A stretch of 64,000 nucleotides of DNA from Parapedobacter pyrenivorans (GCF_014636865.1 NZ_BMER01000001.1:2096718-2160717); one strand, 5' to 3'; positions 17,520 through 26,972 are shown, numbered from the stretch's first letter. Notes: generated from the sequence alone by a model not told the origin. Made by a program: numbers and translations.

Positions 17520-20500
17520 ATGAGTAAAGCTTTACTTGTAACATTGTTATGGTGCGTTGGACTATCCATAGCAATGGCCCAGACCCGGTCTGTCACCGGG
17601 ACCGTGAGGGACGCGGAGGGCGGTACCCCCATCGGCAGCGCGACCATCAAGGCGATGGTCAGCCAGCGCACCACGTCGAGCTCGGCCGATGGTACCTTCT
17701 CCATTGATGTGGCATCCGGTGGAGATTCCCTTTTGGTTACTTATATTGGCTACGATCAGACCGTAGTGCCTGTAAGCGCTAACGCTAGCAATGTGACGAT
17801 CGACCTGACTTCATCTTCTGAAGCATTGGAAGAAGTTATTGTAACCGGTTTCGGTATGGCGCAGAAAAAGGAGACGTTGACGGGTGCCATTTCCTCTATT
17901 GGTGCCGACGACATCAGCCGATCATTAGCCTCCACCACTTCCGGTGCATTGGTGGGAAAGATGCCTGGGTTGAACTTCCGGCAGACGGATGGTCGGCCGG
18001 GGTCATCCACCGCTATCCAAATCCGAAATATGGGCACTCCGCTGTATGTCATCGATGGTGTCCAGAAAGACGCCGGCCAGTTTAATAATTTGGATTTCAA
18101 CGACATTGAATCCATCACCATCCTAAAGGATGCGTCTGCTGCGATCTACGGCGTACGGGCGGCAAACGGTGTCGTTGTTGTGACCACTAAACGGGGTAAG
18201 CAGAATACAAAGAACACAATCAGTTTGACATCCAACTACGGCTTCCAGAACTTGTCTACATTTCCGAAGCCCGCAGATGCGGTGACGTATGTAGAAAGCT
18301 ATATTCAGTCAGAAACCGTACAAGAGGTCGGCAACTATCGGTATACGCCCGAAGATTTGACCAAATGGCGGCAAGGCACCGAAAAAGGGTACGTACCGTT
18401 TGATTGGTATGATTACATTTGGGAAACCTCACCGCAGGTTTACGTCAACGCCAACGTATCCGGCGGATCCGACAAAATCAACTACTATTTCAGTTTGGGG
18501 CACCTCAACCAGAATGACGTTATTGTGAACTATGGCGGTTTCAAGCGTACGAACGTACAAATGAACATCACCGCGCAGATTTCTGATCGTTTCCGGGTAG
18601 GAGCCAACTATAACGCCCGCCACGAGTTTCGGAAAAACCCTGGTGTGCCGGGTGGTGATGACTTGTGGTTACCACGCTACGGTACATTCCGCAACCTGCC
18701 CACGGTACGCCCATTTGCAAACGATAATCCGTTGTACCCCACGCTGACTTCTACCGATCCGGGTACGAACTTCGGCTGGTTGAATTACGACTTGTCGGGT
18801 GAGCGTACGGAGACCTGGCGGGTTAGTCAGCTCAACTTCGATGCGGAGTACGATATCGTTGACGGGCTGAAAGCCAAAGCATTGGTGGGTTATTATTTTG
18901 CAAACCAACGGATGGACAATCATGAGTTTACCTACAAGTTGTACGGTTATGACGAAGCTACGGATACTTATCCGGTGATTTTCGAGAACAACAACCCTTG
19001 GCGCGAGCGTCGGATGGGCCACGTAGAGGAAATAACCTCCAATGTGCAGCTGAACTATAACAAGTCATTCGGATCACATAATCTTTCGGTAATTGGCGGT
19101 GTGGAAAGTATTCTTCGTAAAACGCCCACCACCTGGTTGCATTCTATTCCAACCTCCAATGCGTTGGAGCTTGTTTATTTTGAAACGATGGATACGTACG
19201 ATGACGAGGGTGACAATCCGCAGGCGCGCTTGGGTTACATTGGTAAAGTGAACTACGATTATAACGGAAAATACCTGCTTGAGTTGTTGGGCCGTTATGA
19301 CGGTTCCTGGAAATTCCCGACCAATGACCGTTGGGGCTTCTTCCCCGCGGCATCTGCAGGATGGCGGATTTCGCAGGAATCGTTCTGGCAAGATAGCAAA
19401 ATTGCAAATATTGTCAATGATCTGAAAATCAGGGGGTCATTCGGTCTGGTTGGCGATGACAACACTGCGGGCTATAATCCCTTTGATTACCTCGGCGGTT
19501 ATAATTACAAAAGATTCCGTAATGCCAATGGCGATTGGGTGAATGTCGCCTCGTCGGTAATCGATGGCGAGTACCTCATCGGTGCACAGCCTCGGGGACT
19601 TCCGGTAACCACATTGTCATGGCTGCGTGCAGAGATGACCAATATCGGTTTTGACGCGGCGTTTCTCCGTAATCGATTGACGACGACCGTCGAATTCTTC
19701 CAACGCAAACGTACAGGACTTCCTGCTTCACGTTATGACGTGTTGATACCTAAAGAAGTTGGTTTCAATTTACCGAATGAGAACTTGAATTCCGATATGC
19801 ACCGCGGTTATGAGGCGGTGGTGCGTTGGGCTGACCGTGCGGGCGAATTGAACTATTCACTGGGGGGTAATATAACGTTTTCCCGCTTTTATGATTGGGA
19901 TCGGTACAAACCCCGTTTTAGTAACTCGGTAGATGAGTATCGGAATTCCCTTGTGCAACGTTATGGTTATTTGAATTGGGGATTACAATCCGACGGGCAA
20001 TTCCAAAGCTGGGATGAGATTGCAGAATGGCCAATTGATAATGATCGCCAAGGTAACCGTACATTACGCCCTGGTGACGTCAAATACAAAGATTTGAACG
20101 GTGATGGGGTAATCAATGGGTTGGATGAACGTCCGATTGGGTATCGTCGTGACTCGACACCGGCACTGAACTTCGGGCTGAATTTTGCCTTTGCTTACAA
20201 AGGCTTTGATTTGGGGCTCGACTTCTCGGGTGGCGCGATGTATACTTTCTACAAGGAACATGAAATGCGTACACCTTTCCAAAACGGTGGTAACATTCCT
20301 CAGTACTATGCGGATGATGCTTGGAAGCTGTCCGACATCTGGGATGCCAATAGTGAATTGATTCCGGGTAAATACCCGATGTTATTGATTGGCAACGGCG
20401 CACATAGTAATTACTGGAACAGTGATTTCTGGAAGCAAAAAATCCGTTATATTAAACTTCGTAACTTGGATTTCGGGTATTCGTTGCCGTCTCATATTTT

Positions 20501-20660
20501 GGAACCGCTTTCTATCACGGGTGTACGAGTGTACTTTTCTGGACAAAACTTGCTTACGTTCACCAACTTGATCGGTATAGATCCCGAAACGCAGGATACG
20601 AACGGTTTGGGTTATCCTACTTATCGGATTATGAACTTCGGAATCAACGTGAGGTTTTAG
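17520..20660 (+). CDS. SusC/RagA-type TonB-linked outer-membrane transporter
   Basis: 1046 aa with signal peptide MSKALLVTLLWCVGLSIAMA. Domains: carboxypeptidase-regulatory-like (about 21-100, RSVTGTVRDAEGGTPIGSA), TonB box and plug (EEVIVTGFGMAQKKETLTG, MGTPLYVIDGVQKDAG, ILKDASAAIYGVRAANG), then the beta-barrel ending NFGINVRF. No STN domain. Its plug and domain organisation closely parallel the SusC at 29111, and the following SusD and DUF3823 genes are paralogous too. A tract of roughly 110 bp (about 17577-17690) in the first domain is visibly much richer in G+C than the rest of the gene, hinting at recombination. The 148-bp upstream gap shows no copy of the 40-bp operator and no clear TAnnTTTG box. 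Confidence 0.95.
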   Translation: MSKALLVTLLWCVGLSIAMAQTRSVTGTVRDAEGGTPIGSATIKAMVSQRTTSSSADGTFSIDVASGGDSLLVTYIGYDQTVVPVSANASNVTIDLTSSSEALEEVIVTGFGMAQKKETLTGAISSIGADDISRSLASTTSGALVGKMPGLNFRQTDGRPGSSTAIQIRNMGTPLYVIDGVQKDAGQFNNLDFNDIESITILKDASAAIYGVRAANGVVVVTTKRGKQNTKNTISLTSNYGFQNLSTFPKPADAVTYVESYIQSETVQEVGNYRYTPEDLTKWRQGTEKGYVPFDWYDYIWETSPQVYVNANVSGGSDKINYYFSLGHLNQNDVIVNYGGFKRTNVQMNITAQISDRFRVGANYNARHEFRKNPGVPGGDDLWLPRYGTFRNLPTVRPFANDNPLYPTLTSTDPGTNFGWLNYDLSGERTETWRVSQLNFDAEYDIVDGLKAKALVGYYFANQRMDNHEFTYKLYGYDEATDTYPVIFENNNPWRERRMGHVEEITSNVQLNYNKSFGSHNLSVIGGVESILRKTPTTWLHSIPTSNALELVYFETMDTYDDEGDNPQARLGYIGKVNYDYNGKYLLELLGRYDGSWKFPTNDRWGFFPAASAGWRISQESFWQDSKIANIVNDLKIRGSFGLVGDDNTAGYNPFDYLGGYNYKRFRNANGDWVNVASSVIDGEYLIGAQPRGLPVTTLSWLRAEMTNIGFDAAFLRNRLTTTVEFFQRKRTGLPASRYDVLIPKEVGFNLPNENLNSDMHRGYEAVVRWADRAGELNYSLGGNITFSRFYDWDRYKPRFSNSVDEYRNSLVQRYGYLNWGLQSDGQFQSWDEIAEWPIDNDRQGNRTLRPGDVKYKDLNGDGVINGLDERPIGYRRDSTPALNFGLNFAFAYKGFDLGLDFSGGAMYTFYKEHEMRTPFQNGGNIPQYYADDAWKLSDIWDANSELIPGKYPMLLIGNGAHSNYWNSDFWKQKIRYIKLRNLDFGYSLPSHILEPLSITGVRVYFSGQNLLTFTNLIGIDPETQDTNGLGYPTYRIMNFGINVRF

Positions 20661-20689
20661 TAGGTTAAATATTATAAAAAAAAAGAATT

Positions 20690-22561
20690 ATGAAAAAGTC
20701 AAGCATATCCATATTCAAGGTGTTGGTGCTGGCGGTCGGACTAACTTCCTTCAGCGGTTGCTCCAACTTCTTAGAGCGCGAGCCAGACACGATATTGCCC
20801 GAAGAAGATATTTTCGGTGATGAAATATTGATCCAGTCAGTGCTATCTAACTTCTATGGTCGACTAACAAACGTGCCGAACACGGATCCGGTTATTACAT
20901 GGGGGCAACATATCGCCAATTCGTATCAGTATACGATATTGGATGAAGCAGGGAAATCTGATGGTGGCCCGGATGTGATGCAAAGTTACGCCAACAACCT
21001 TTGGCGAGTGTACGACTACGAGTTGATCCGCAACATGAACCAGTTTCTACAAGGGGTTCGTGCAACAACTGCACTCGATGATGAAAGAAAACTGCTCTAT
21101 GAAGGCGAGGTCCGTTTCCTTCGCGCGTGGGTGTATTTCAATATGGCGCGCGGTATGGGCGGTATGCCGATCGTGGGAGATGAGGTATTCGATCACCATG
21201 TGGGCATGGATGTAACGGCATTGCAATACCCCCGTTCTACGGAAGCTGGTATTTATGACTACATCATCACTGAATGCGAAACCATTTCGACAATGCTCGA
21301 CGATGCGCGGAATACCAATTCTGCACGCGCCAACAAATGGGTCGCGTTGATGTTGAAAGCTCGTGCTGCCATCTATGCAGGTTCATTAGCAAATTACAAC
21401 AACAAGATGTCTAGCCCGATTCGTACGGCTGGCGGTGAGGTTGGCATCGCTGCAAACTTAGCCGAGGGATATTACGAACAAGCCCTGACAGCGGCGGAAG
21501 ACGTCATCCAAAACAGTCCATATTCGTTGCAAATGAGAAATGCAGAAGATCTGCAACGCAATTTTTACGAAGCGGTAAGCGTAAAGGATGGAAACACCGA
21601 AGTGATTTGGGCGCGGGACCATAAATATCCCGGTACTGGTCAGCAGGTTAATTTTACGACCATCAACATCCCCGGATCCCACGCCGAAGACATCGATCGC
21701 GCGTATGCCGGCCCACTGCTGAACTTGGTTGAAGATTATGAATACGCAGACAACCGTAACGGTGATATCCGTATCCGCGATGCGCAGGGTGATTATGTTT
21801 TTTACGACAGTCCCTTGGATGCCTTTGCAAACAAAGATGCCCGATTAGGTGGTACGGTAATTTTACCGAATGCACTTTTCAAGGGGGATCCAGTAACGCT
21901 GCAAGCCGGACAAAAAGTGTGGAACAATGGTGCTTGGCAGACCGTTACCGGAGCTCCTGGATCTATGCAAGGAGGACGGCTGGTCACTGCCTCCAACGGG
22001 CCAAACCGTACCAACGACGTCTATATCAATAAAACAGGCTTTTTCTTCCGTAAATTTTTGGACGAAGCGTCTGGAGCATCTACCCGCGGGCGTAATAGTG
22101 AGATGTGGTTTCCCCGTTTCCGTTTTGCCGAAGCGGTGCTGATTGCGGCTGAAGCAGCCATGGAATTGGGCAGGCAGCCGGTAGCTGTCGAGTACATCAA
22201 TCAAGTTCGCGAACGAGCAGGCATCCAGCCGTTGGCTTCCGTGACGTTGGATGACATTATCCAAGAACGACGGGTCGAATTTGCGTTTGAAGATCATCGT
22301 TACTGGGACCTGAAGCGATTCCGTCGCGCGCACATTGTCTGGAATGGTGAAGTTAATAGCCCAACTGCTCAACAGTGGGCGTTATTCCCCTACTTAGTAG
22401 TTGCTCCCGGTACAGCAAACGATGGCAAATACGTATTCGATAGGCTGACGTTTAGCAACTCGTTGCATCCCCGATTTTTTGAGTTGAGGAATTATTACAA
22501 CTTCATCGATCTGGAGTGGCAGAATGCAAATCCCAAGATTGTATTGAATCCGTTTCAATAA
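20690..22561 (+). CDS. SusD/RagB-type surface lipoprotein
   Basis: 623 aa, lipobox FSGC with Cys24. SusD features: N-terminal FLEREPDTILPEEDIFGDE, an early TPR-like segment (EGEVRFLRAWVYFNMARGMGG), and the C-terminal RERAGIQPLASV ... RRVEFAFEDHRYWDLKRFRR. Exactly as long as the SusD at 32239, with the same motif order. Starts 29 bp after its SusC. A glycan-binding role on the cell surface is expected. The last 46 bases of this gene overlap a longer frame of the following DUF3823 gene, but that gene's lipoprotein start lies after this stop. Confidence 0.95.
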   Translation: MKKSSISIFKVLVLAVGLTSFSGCSNFLEREPDTILPEEDIFGDEILIQSVLSNFYGRLTNVPNTDPVITWGQHIANSYQYTILDEAGKSDGGPDVMQSYANNLWRVYDYELIRNMNQFLQGVRATTALDDERKLLYEGEVRFLRAWVYFNMARGMGGMPIVGDEVFDHHVGMDVTALQYPRSTEAGIYDYIITECETISTMLDDARNTNSARANKWVALMLKARAAIYAGSLANYNNKMSSPIRTAGGEVGIAANLAEGYYEQALTAAEDVIQNSPYSLQMRNAEDLQRNFYEAVSVKDGNTEVIWARDHKYPGTGQQVNFTTINIPGSHAEDIDRAYAGPLLNLVEDYEYADNRNGDIRIRDAQGDYVFYDSPLDAFANKDARLGGTVILPNALFKGDPVTLQAGQKVWNNGAWQTVTGAPGSMQGGRLVTASNGPNRTNDVYINKTGFFFRKFLDEASGASTRGRNSEMWFPRFRFAEAVLIAAEAAMELGRQPVAVEYINQVRERAGIQPLASVTLDDIIQERRVEFAFEDHRYWDLKRFRRAHIVWNGEVNSPTAQQWALFPYLVVAPGTANDGKYVFDRLTFSNSLHPRFFELRNYYNFIDLEWQNANPKIVLNPFQ

Positions 22562-22578
22562 CCTTTATGATTACGATA

Positions 22579-23253
22579 ATGAAAAAATATGTAAATATGT
22601 TCTTGCTTCCCGCAGTAGTGGCGGTAAGCAGTTGCGGACTGGATAATTATGACGCACCGGAATCGACGATACGAGGACGGGTAGTCTATAATGGCGAACC
22701 GATAGGCGTGCGTGGTACAGGTGAGGCCGTGCAACTTCAGTTGTACCAAGATGGTTACGAATTGCGGAATCCGATTCAGGTATTTGTAACACAAGACGGT
22801 ACATTTGAAGCAAAAGTATTCGACGGAGAATACAAACTGGTAACGCGTGATAACAATGGCCCGTGGGTAAACGACCGAGATACAACCGTAGTTAATGTGA
22901 AAGGTACGGCAAATGTTGACAAAGAAGTAACGCCATTCTATACCTTGTCGAACGTGCAGCTTTCGTTAAATGGAAGCAGTGTCAATGCGTCTTTTCAGAT
23001 AGAAGAAGTAGCGGGTGGTAGAGACATTGAGTATGTATTGATATTGGTCGGTAAGACGTCTTTTGTCGACGACGTATCGAGTAATGGTCGACTTCGCATC
23101 GATGGCGTCACCGCCGGGACCACCGTCACCGGTACGGTTGACCTGACAGATAATGCCGATTTCAATGCAGGGAAACCTGTGTTTGCCCGCGTGGCGTTGC
23201 GGCCGGCAGGTAAAGACCAGGCGATTTATTCGCAGGTCGTAAGATTGCGATAA
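22579..23253 (+). CDS. DUF3823-type SusD-associated lipoprotein
   Basis: 224 aa from the ATG at 22579, chosen because it gives a compact lipoprotein leader ending AVSSC (Cys19); the frame is open further upstream into SusD. The pattern CGLDNYDAPESTIRGRVVYNGEPIGVR matches the DUF3823 family, short two-domain beta-sandwich lipoproteins found after SusC/SusD pairs. A surface glycan-binding or complex-stabilising role is presumed, not shown. A paralogue occupies the same place at 34123 (ELDNYDPPASPLNGRLVHN). A rho-independent terminator follows at 23275. Confidence 0.85.
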   Translation: MKKYVNMFLLPAVVAVSSCGLDNYDAPESTIRGRVVYNGEPIGVRGTGEAVQLQLYQDGYELRNPIQVFVTQDGTFEAKVFDGEYKLVTRDNNGPWVNDRDTTVVNVKGTANVDKEVTPFYTLSNVQLSLNGSSVNASFQIEEVAGGRDIEYVLILVGKTSFVDDVSSNGRLRIDGVTAGTTVTGTVDLTDNADFNAGKPVFARVALRPAGKDQAIYSQVVRLR

Positions 23254-23274
23254 GTAATAAAAAATCTTATCTTT

Positions 23275-23311
23275 AACCGTTGCCCGTCGTTGAGATGGGT
23301 AACGGTTTTTT
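23275..23311 (+). terminator. Rho-independent terminator after the SusC-SusD-DUF3823 genes
   Basis: Stem AACCGTTGCCC (23275-23285) pairs with GGGTAACGGTT (23296-23306, one mismatch) across a short loop. The run of T residues at 23305-23311 follows. It separates the DUF3823 gene from the macroglobulin-domain gene. Confidence 0.8.
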
Positions 23312-23385
23312 GCTTTCAGTGTATATTGATTCTCAAATGCGCTAGCCAATTGTCAATGACGTTGTTGTTGCATAAACCAGACCCA

Positions 23386-25995
23386 ATGAGGATAAAGTAT
23401 GTCGGCTGTTTGTTATTATGGTGTGCCGTTGTCGCCCAGTTGGGCTATGGCCAATCGAATTCCATTGATAGCCTTGTTTCCGGCTTGACGTCTTTTCGTT
23501 CCGATTTCCCCCGCGAAAAGTTATTTATCCACCGTGACCGCAGTGACTACCTGTCGGGCGACACGTTGTGGTACCGGGGTTATGTATTGCGTGCCGACAC
23601 GCACGTGCCGGGCGACAGTATCGATGTGGCCTATGTGGAAGTGATCGACGGTGACGATAAGGTTGTGAAAAGGGTGAGCGCGCCGGGCCACTGGGGCGGA
23701 TTCAGCGGCCGTATCGTACTGGATGAGGGAGACTATGCCCAAGGCGAATACACGCTGCGGGCCTACACAAACTGGATGCGGAACTACGGCGATACATTGC
23801 TGTACGTGGACCGTTTCCGGGTGGTGGACCCAAAGGCGAAGGGATGGCGCGCGCCGGTGTCCGCATTCAGCGAAGGCGGGCTCGACGTACAGTTCCTCCC
23901 CGAGGGTGGGAGCTTTGTTTCGGGGTTCGACCAGCGGCTGGGATTCAAGACGCTGGACGCCTACGGCAACGGGGCGGACATCAAAGGGGTTATCGTTGAT
24001 GATACTGGAAAAGAGATCCGTGCATTCGCATCGGCGCACCGCGGCATGGGCGTGGTTGATTTCACGCCGGAGGCGGGTGTCCGTTATACCGCGGTGCTGG
24101 ATGACGGTTCGCGGCATGCGCTGCCGGAAGTGGAACTCTCGGGCACCATGCTACGCGTGGTCAGCGATCCCGGGTCGGACAGCGTGACAGTGGTAATCGA
24201 CGCGACGCCGGACTTACACGGCCGGGTGTATCATTTCACGGCGGAGGCGCGGGAGTCGGTGGGCATCCGCGGGTCGACGCCGCCGCTTGACGGGCCTTAT
24301 GTACGTGCATTCCCGAAAAGCCTTTTCCCGTCGGGGGTAATCCGGTTCACGGCCTACGACAGCGACCTGACGCCACTGAACGGCCGCTCGGTGTTCGTGT
24401 GGCACGGTGATGATTTAAACATGCAGCTGAACACCAACCGTGCGGTGTACGGTACACGGGACAGCGTGGGTCTTACGCTGCGGGTGCGGGACGCCGACGG
24501 CAGGCCCATCCCGGTGGGTAGCTTTTCGGTTGCGGTGCTGGACACTGGGCAGGTCGCCTTCGACGCATACGGAGGCAACCTGCTAAGCTATATGCTGCTG
24601 GGTGCAGAACTTCGGGGAAGGGTTGAGGATCCCTATTATTACATCAAACATCCGGATTCCCCGGCGATGGATGCTTTGCTGCTGACGCAGGGATGGGTGC
24701 GATACGTGCGAAGGCATGACTCCCCGGTTTTCAGTCGTGAAAAGGGTTATTCGGTTGCTGGTCGTGTCGTTGACGCCCTGGGCCGGCCGATAAAGAATTC
24801 AGGTGTCACGCTGCTGGCGCGGATGGGTTCAGCCGGAGCCCTGGTACAGGATACCTCGGCCAACACGGCGGGGGCGTTCCGCTTCGACGGTTTCGGGCCT
24901 TTCATCACGGACACGGTGAGCATGGTGCTCAAGGCGCTCAACAAACGGAACTGGGACTACGGCATCCGGGTGGAGCTGGATGAACCTTCGTTCCCGGCCC
25001 TGTCGGCTATCGGTTGGGGCCGTGTTTTCACGCCCGGCCTGTTGCTGGCCGACACGGTTTCGCGGCGGCTGGTGGAATCGCGGGCTCGGGTGCTGGGGCG
25101 GATCGACCCGGGCAGCATCATGCTGGAGGAGGCGGTGGTGACGGCGCAGGCGCAGATTCCGGGTTCGAAGAACCTCAACAAGGGCGGCGGCGCGGACCAG
25201 GTCATCCCGCAGAAGCTGTTCGAGGATACCCCGAAGAAAACACTATTCGATCTAATCCATGAGCAGGTAGATGGGTTTGGAATGCGATATGTCGAAGGTA
25301 CTGGTGAATATATTCCAAGGACCGGTGCGCTAAGTAGAGGACAAGTGTTTACTGTAGGAACAAATTACGCACGTTTTATTATCGACGGTGTCGCGTTGAA
25401 TCAATTTTATTATCCTCCTGGCGAGTATTTACCCCCTACTGATCCCCCAACACTTTGGCTTCCCACCGATGAAACGCTGATCGAAGATTTTGACCCAAAA
25501 GGGTACATGGATTACCTGCGCCCGTACCTAGAGCATTTTAGGGCTGAGGATATCCTAGGAATGGAGGTCATGAGTAGCATGCGGTACAAGTCGCGCTACC
25601 AGAGCCGGCATTTGGGCATTAAAGAAAACGTAGCCACTCAGGGGATAGGTCCTCGTGGCCTGGCTTTCATCGAGATTACCACGCGCCTAGGCACCGGCCC
25701 GTTCCTCAACAAAATTCCGGGCGAGTACCGGTTCCGGCCACTGGTTCCGGTAGTATCGCCGGAGTTCTACAGCCCGAAGTACACCTCACCGGAAAGGGAA
25801 GGGACTCCGGCGGATACGCGGGCGACGCTGTATTGGAATCCCGAGGTGTTGGTGGATAAAAACGGGGAAGCGGAGTTCTCCTTCTATACATCGGATAATG
25901 CAGGCGGGTATGTTGTGGTGGTGCAGGGCACGGATTTATTCGGAGGGATTGGCGTCCTACACCAATATCTTGATGTGAAGAATGAAGCGTTATAA
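23386..25995 (+). CDS. Macroglobulin-domain / TonB-plug-like surface protein
   Basis: 869 aa from the ATG at 23386, chosen for its leader MRIKYVGCLLLWCAVVAQLG; the frame is open back to 23290, across the terminator. N-terminal MG2-like beta-sandwiches (EKLFIHRDRSDYLSGDTLWY, GEYTLRAYTNWMRN) resemble alpha-2-macroglobulin repeats. A carboxypeptidase-regulatory-like domain follows near residues 460-540 (SVAGRVVDALGRPIKNSG), then a TonB-plug-like portion (ARFIIDGVALNQFY, FIEITTRLG) without a beta-barrel, and a last beta domain (AEFSFYTSDNAGGYVVVV). Such proteins occur widely in Bacteroidota with no defined function. Base composition is mosaic: roughly 23540-25240 is G+C-rich and 25241-25550 much poorer. 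Role unknown. Confidence 0.75.
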   Translation: MRIKYVGCLLLWCAVVAQLGYGQSNSIDSLVSGLTSFRSDFPREKLFIHRDRSDYLSGDTLWYRGYVLRADTHVPGDSIDVAYVEVIDGDDKVVKRVSAPGHWGGFSGRIVLDEGDYAQGEYTLRAYTNWMRNYGDTLLYVDRFRVVDPKAKGWRAPVSAFSEGGLDVQFLPEGGSFVSGFDQRLGFKTLDAYGNGADIKGVIVDDTGKEIRAFASAHRGMGVVDFTPEAGVRYTAVLDDGSRHALPEVELSGTMLRVVSDPGSDSVTVVIDATPDLHGRVYHFTAEARESVGIRGSTPPLDGPYVRAFPKSLFPSGVIRFTAYDSDLTPLNGRSVFVWHGDDLNMQLNTNRAVYGTRDSVGLTLRVRDADGRPIPVGSFSVAVLDTGQVAFDAYGGNLLSYMLLGAELRGRVEDPYYYIKHPDSPAMDALLLTQGWVRYVRRHDSPVFSREKGYSVAGRVVDALGRPIKNSGVTLLARMGSAGALVQDTSANTAGAFRFDGFGPFITDTVSMVLKALNKRNWDYGIRVELDEPSFPALSAIGWGRVFTPGLLLADTVSRRLVESRARVLGRIDPGSIMLEEAVVTAQAQIPGSKNLNKGGGADQVIPQKLFEDTPKKTLFDLIHEQVDGFGMRYVEGTGEYIPRTGALSRGQVFTVGTNYARFIIDGVALNQFYYPPGEYLPPTDPPTLWLPTDETLIEDFDPKGYMDYLRPYLEHFRAEDILGMEVMSSMRYKSRYQSRHLGIKENVATQGIGPRGLAFIEITTRLGTGPFLNKIPGEYRFRPLVPVVSPEFYSPKYTSPEREGTPADTRATLYWNPEVLVDKNGEAEFSFYTSDNAGGYVVVVQGTDLFGGIGVLHQYLDVKNEAL

Positions 25996-26103
25996 CGTAG
26001 AAAATACCGATTGCATACAGTGTAATTGTTAATCCGGGCAAATCCTTAGGTTAGCGCCCTTGCACCTGCTGTTAGACTGCTGCCGGACTGCTGCGCGTGG
26101 CTT

Positions 26104-26183
26104 GGCTGTCTGCCTGCGGTGGGTTAGCTGTCTGCCGGGTGTTTGCAGCACCCTTACAGCAAGGCGACCGCAGCCAGACAGCC
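26104..26183. repeat. Triple nested inverted repeat
   Basis: Outer arms GGCTGTCTGCCTGCGGT (26104-26120) and ACCGCAGCCAGACAGCC (26167-26183) are reverse complements with one mismatch. Inside them GCTGT (26127-26131) pairs with ACAGC (26156-26160), and GGGTG (26137-26141) with CACCC (26149-26153) around a 7-nt loop. No T-run follows on either strand, so it is not a plain terminator. Confidence 0.75.
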
Positions 26184-26261
26184 AGCTGACTCCTCCGTGA
26201 TGCGACTCCTTTTGGCAGTAAGTGCCGTGCCGCCACTTGCTTTTCTCCGTACTTTCTTCCC

Positions 26262-26389
26262 ACTTTCTCCTGCCATCCGCTATGAATCGACTAACGCCTA
26301 GCTAACCCGTCGCTATAAAATCGTTAGCCACCGCACGGATAGAGGTTACCTAGGGGATAGCGGATGGCAGAACAAGGTCAGGAGAAAGT
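26262..26389. repeat. Imperfect long inverted repeat with inner hairpin
   Basis: The left arm (26262-26283) is ACTTTCTCCTG followed by CCATCCGCTAT. The right arm (26357-26389) is its reverse complement, except for an 11-base insert flanked by CTG, as if the left arm had lost one unit. Between the arms GCTAAC (26301-26306) or CTAACG (26291-26296) can pair with CGTTAGC (26322-26328), giving alternative inner hairpins. Confidence 0.7.
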
Positions 26390-26561
26390 CGGGCAATAGT
26401 GTGGTTATTGTACCCATGCGAAGGCCCCAGTCCGTAGTGGGCTGTGCCTCTTCCTTTTCAGTTCACGTTGTATGGTGGCGTGCCTGAGGTACTTTTGCCA
26501 GCAATGATGATTGGCGAATAGTTCGGGATTTAGGTTGTCTATTTCTCTGCCCACTCAGCGG

Positions 26562-26972
26562 TTAGAGCCTTCTTACGAAATCTTCTAAAGTAATCGTATT
26601 GATTGCCGGGAAACCAATAGACTTCAAAATTTTGAAATGTTTATCATTCGTAACCAAGTAATGGGCGTTGCAGGCAAAAGCACAATCCGAAAATTTGTTA
26701 TCATCTACATCTTGCGTGATTAGCTGCAATTGGTAATGGATGTCAGTTTTCTTTACATTCGGCAATAACGTAAAAGCACCAAGCAAGAGTTCGGCAGTTT
26801 CCTTTGAGAAGATGTCTGTTATCTTTTCTTCGTACTCTAGCAGGATGTCGTTGGTAAGCCACAGTTCAAACGTGCCGTCGTACAATTTGTCAATCATTAT
26901 TGCATATTCCGACCTTCGGGAAATTGATCGAAGTAGTGCATTGGTGTCAAGGACGACTTTCAGCAGTGACAT
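26562..26972 (-). CDS. PIN-domain ribonuclease, probable toxin of a type II toxin-antitoxin pair
   Basis: 136 aa from the ATG at 26972 (minus strand); a longer frame runs upstream into the antitoxin gene, but MSLLKVVLDTNALL is the standard PIN N-terminus. The acidic active-site residues of PIN nucleases are visible: Asp9 in VVLDTNALL, Glu in LLEYEEKI, and Asp in DDNKFSDCAFACNAHYLVT. The C-terminal part KHFKILKSIGFPAINTITLEDF is typical of the small PIN family with putative toxin members. The preceding small gene ends 2 bp before this start, the usual antitoxin-toxin order. Expected action: RNA cleavage when the antitoxin is lost. Confidence 0.85.
   Translation of the reverse strand: MSLLKVVLDTNALLRSISRRSEYAIMIDKLYDGTFELWLTNDILLEYEEKITDIFSKETAELLLGAFTLLPNVKKTDIHYQLQLITQDVDDNKFSDCAFACNAHYLVTNDKHFKILKSIGFPAINTITLEDFVRRL

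Larger units (their letters stand above)
25996..26561. other. 566-bp intergenic stretch with no gene but strong secondary structure
   Basis: No reading frame here looks coding; the short minus-strand frame at 26072-26263 has no family features and lies on palindromic DNA. The stretch contains an 11-bp tandem repeat (GACTGCTGC units at 26075 and 26086), a nested inverted-repeat element (26104-26183) and a second long inverted repeat (26262-26389). No transposase, direct terminal duplication or tRNA is visible. Confidence 0.7.

Noticed and set aside
26072-26263. 63-codon minus-strand frame in the structured gap
   Set aside because: It runs over inverted repeats, has an Arg/Ala-rich composition typical of chance frames in such DNA, and has no family features.
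26291-26360. Integron attC-like site (GTTAGCC and GCTAACC near each other)
   Set aside because: The core pattern and spacing do not match attC boxes, and no integrase or cassette array is present.
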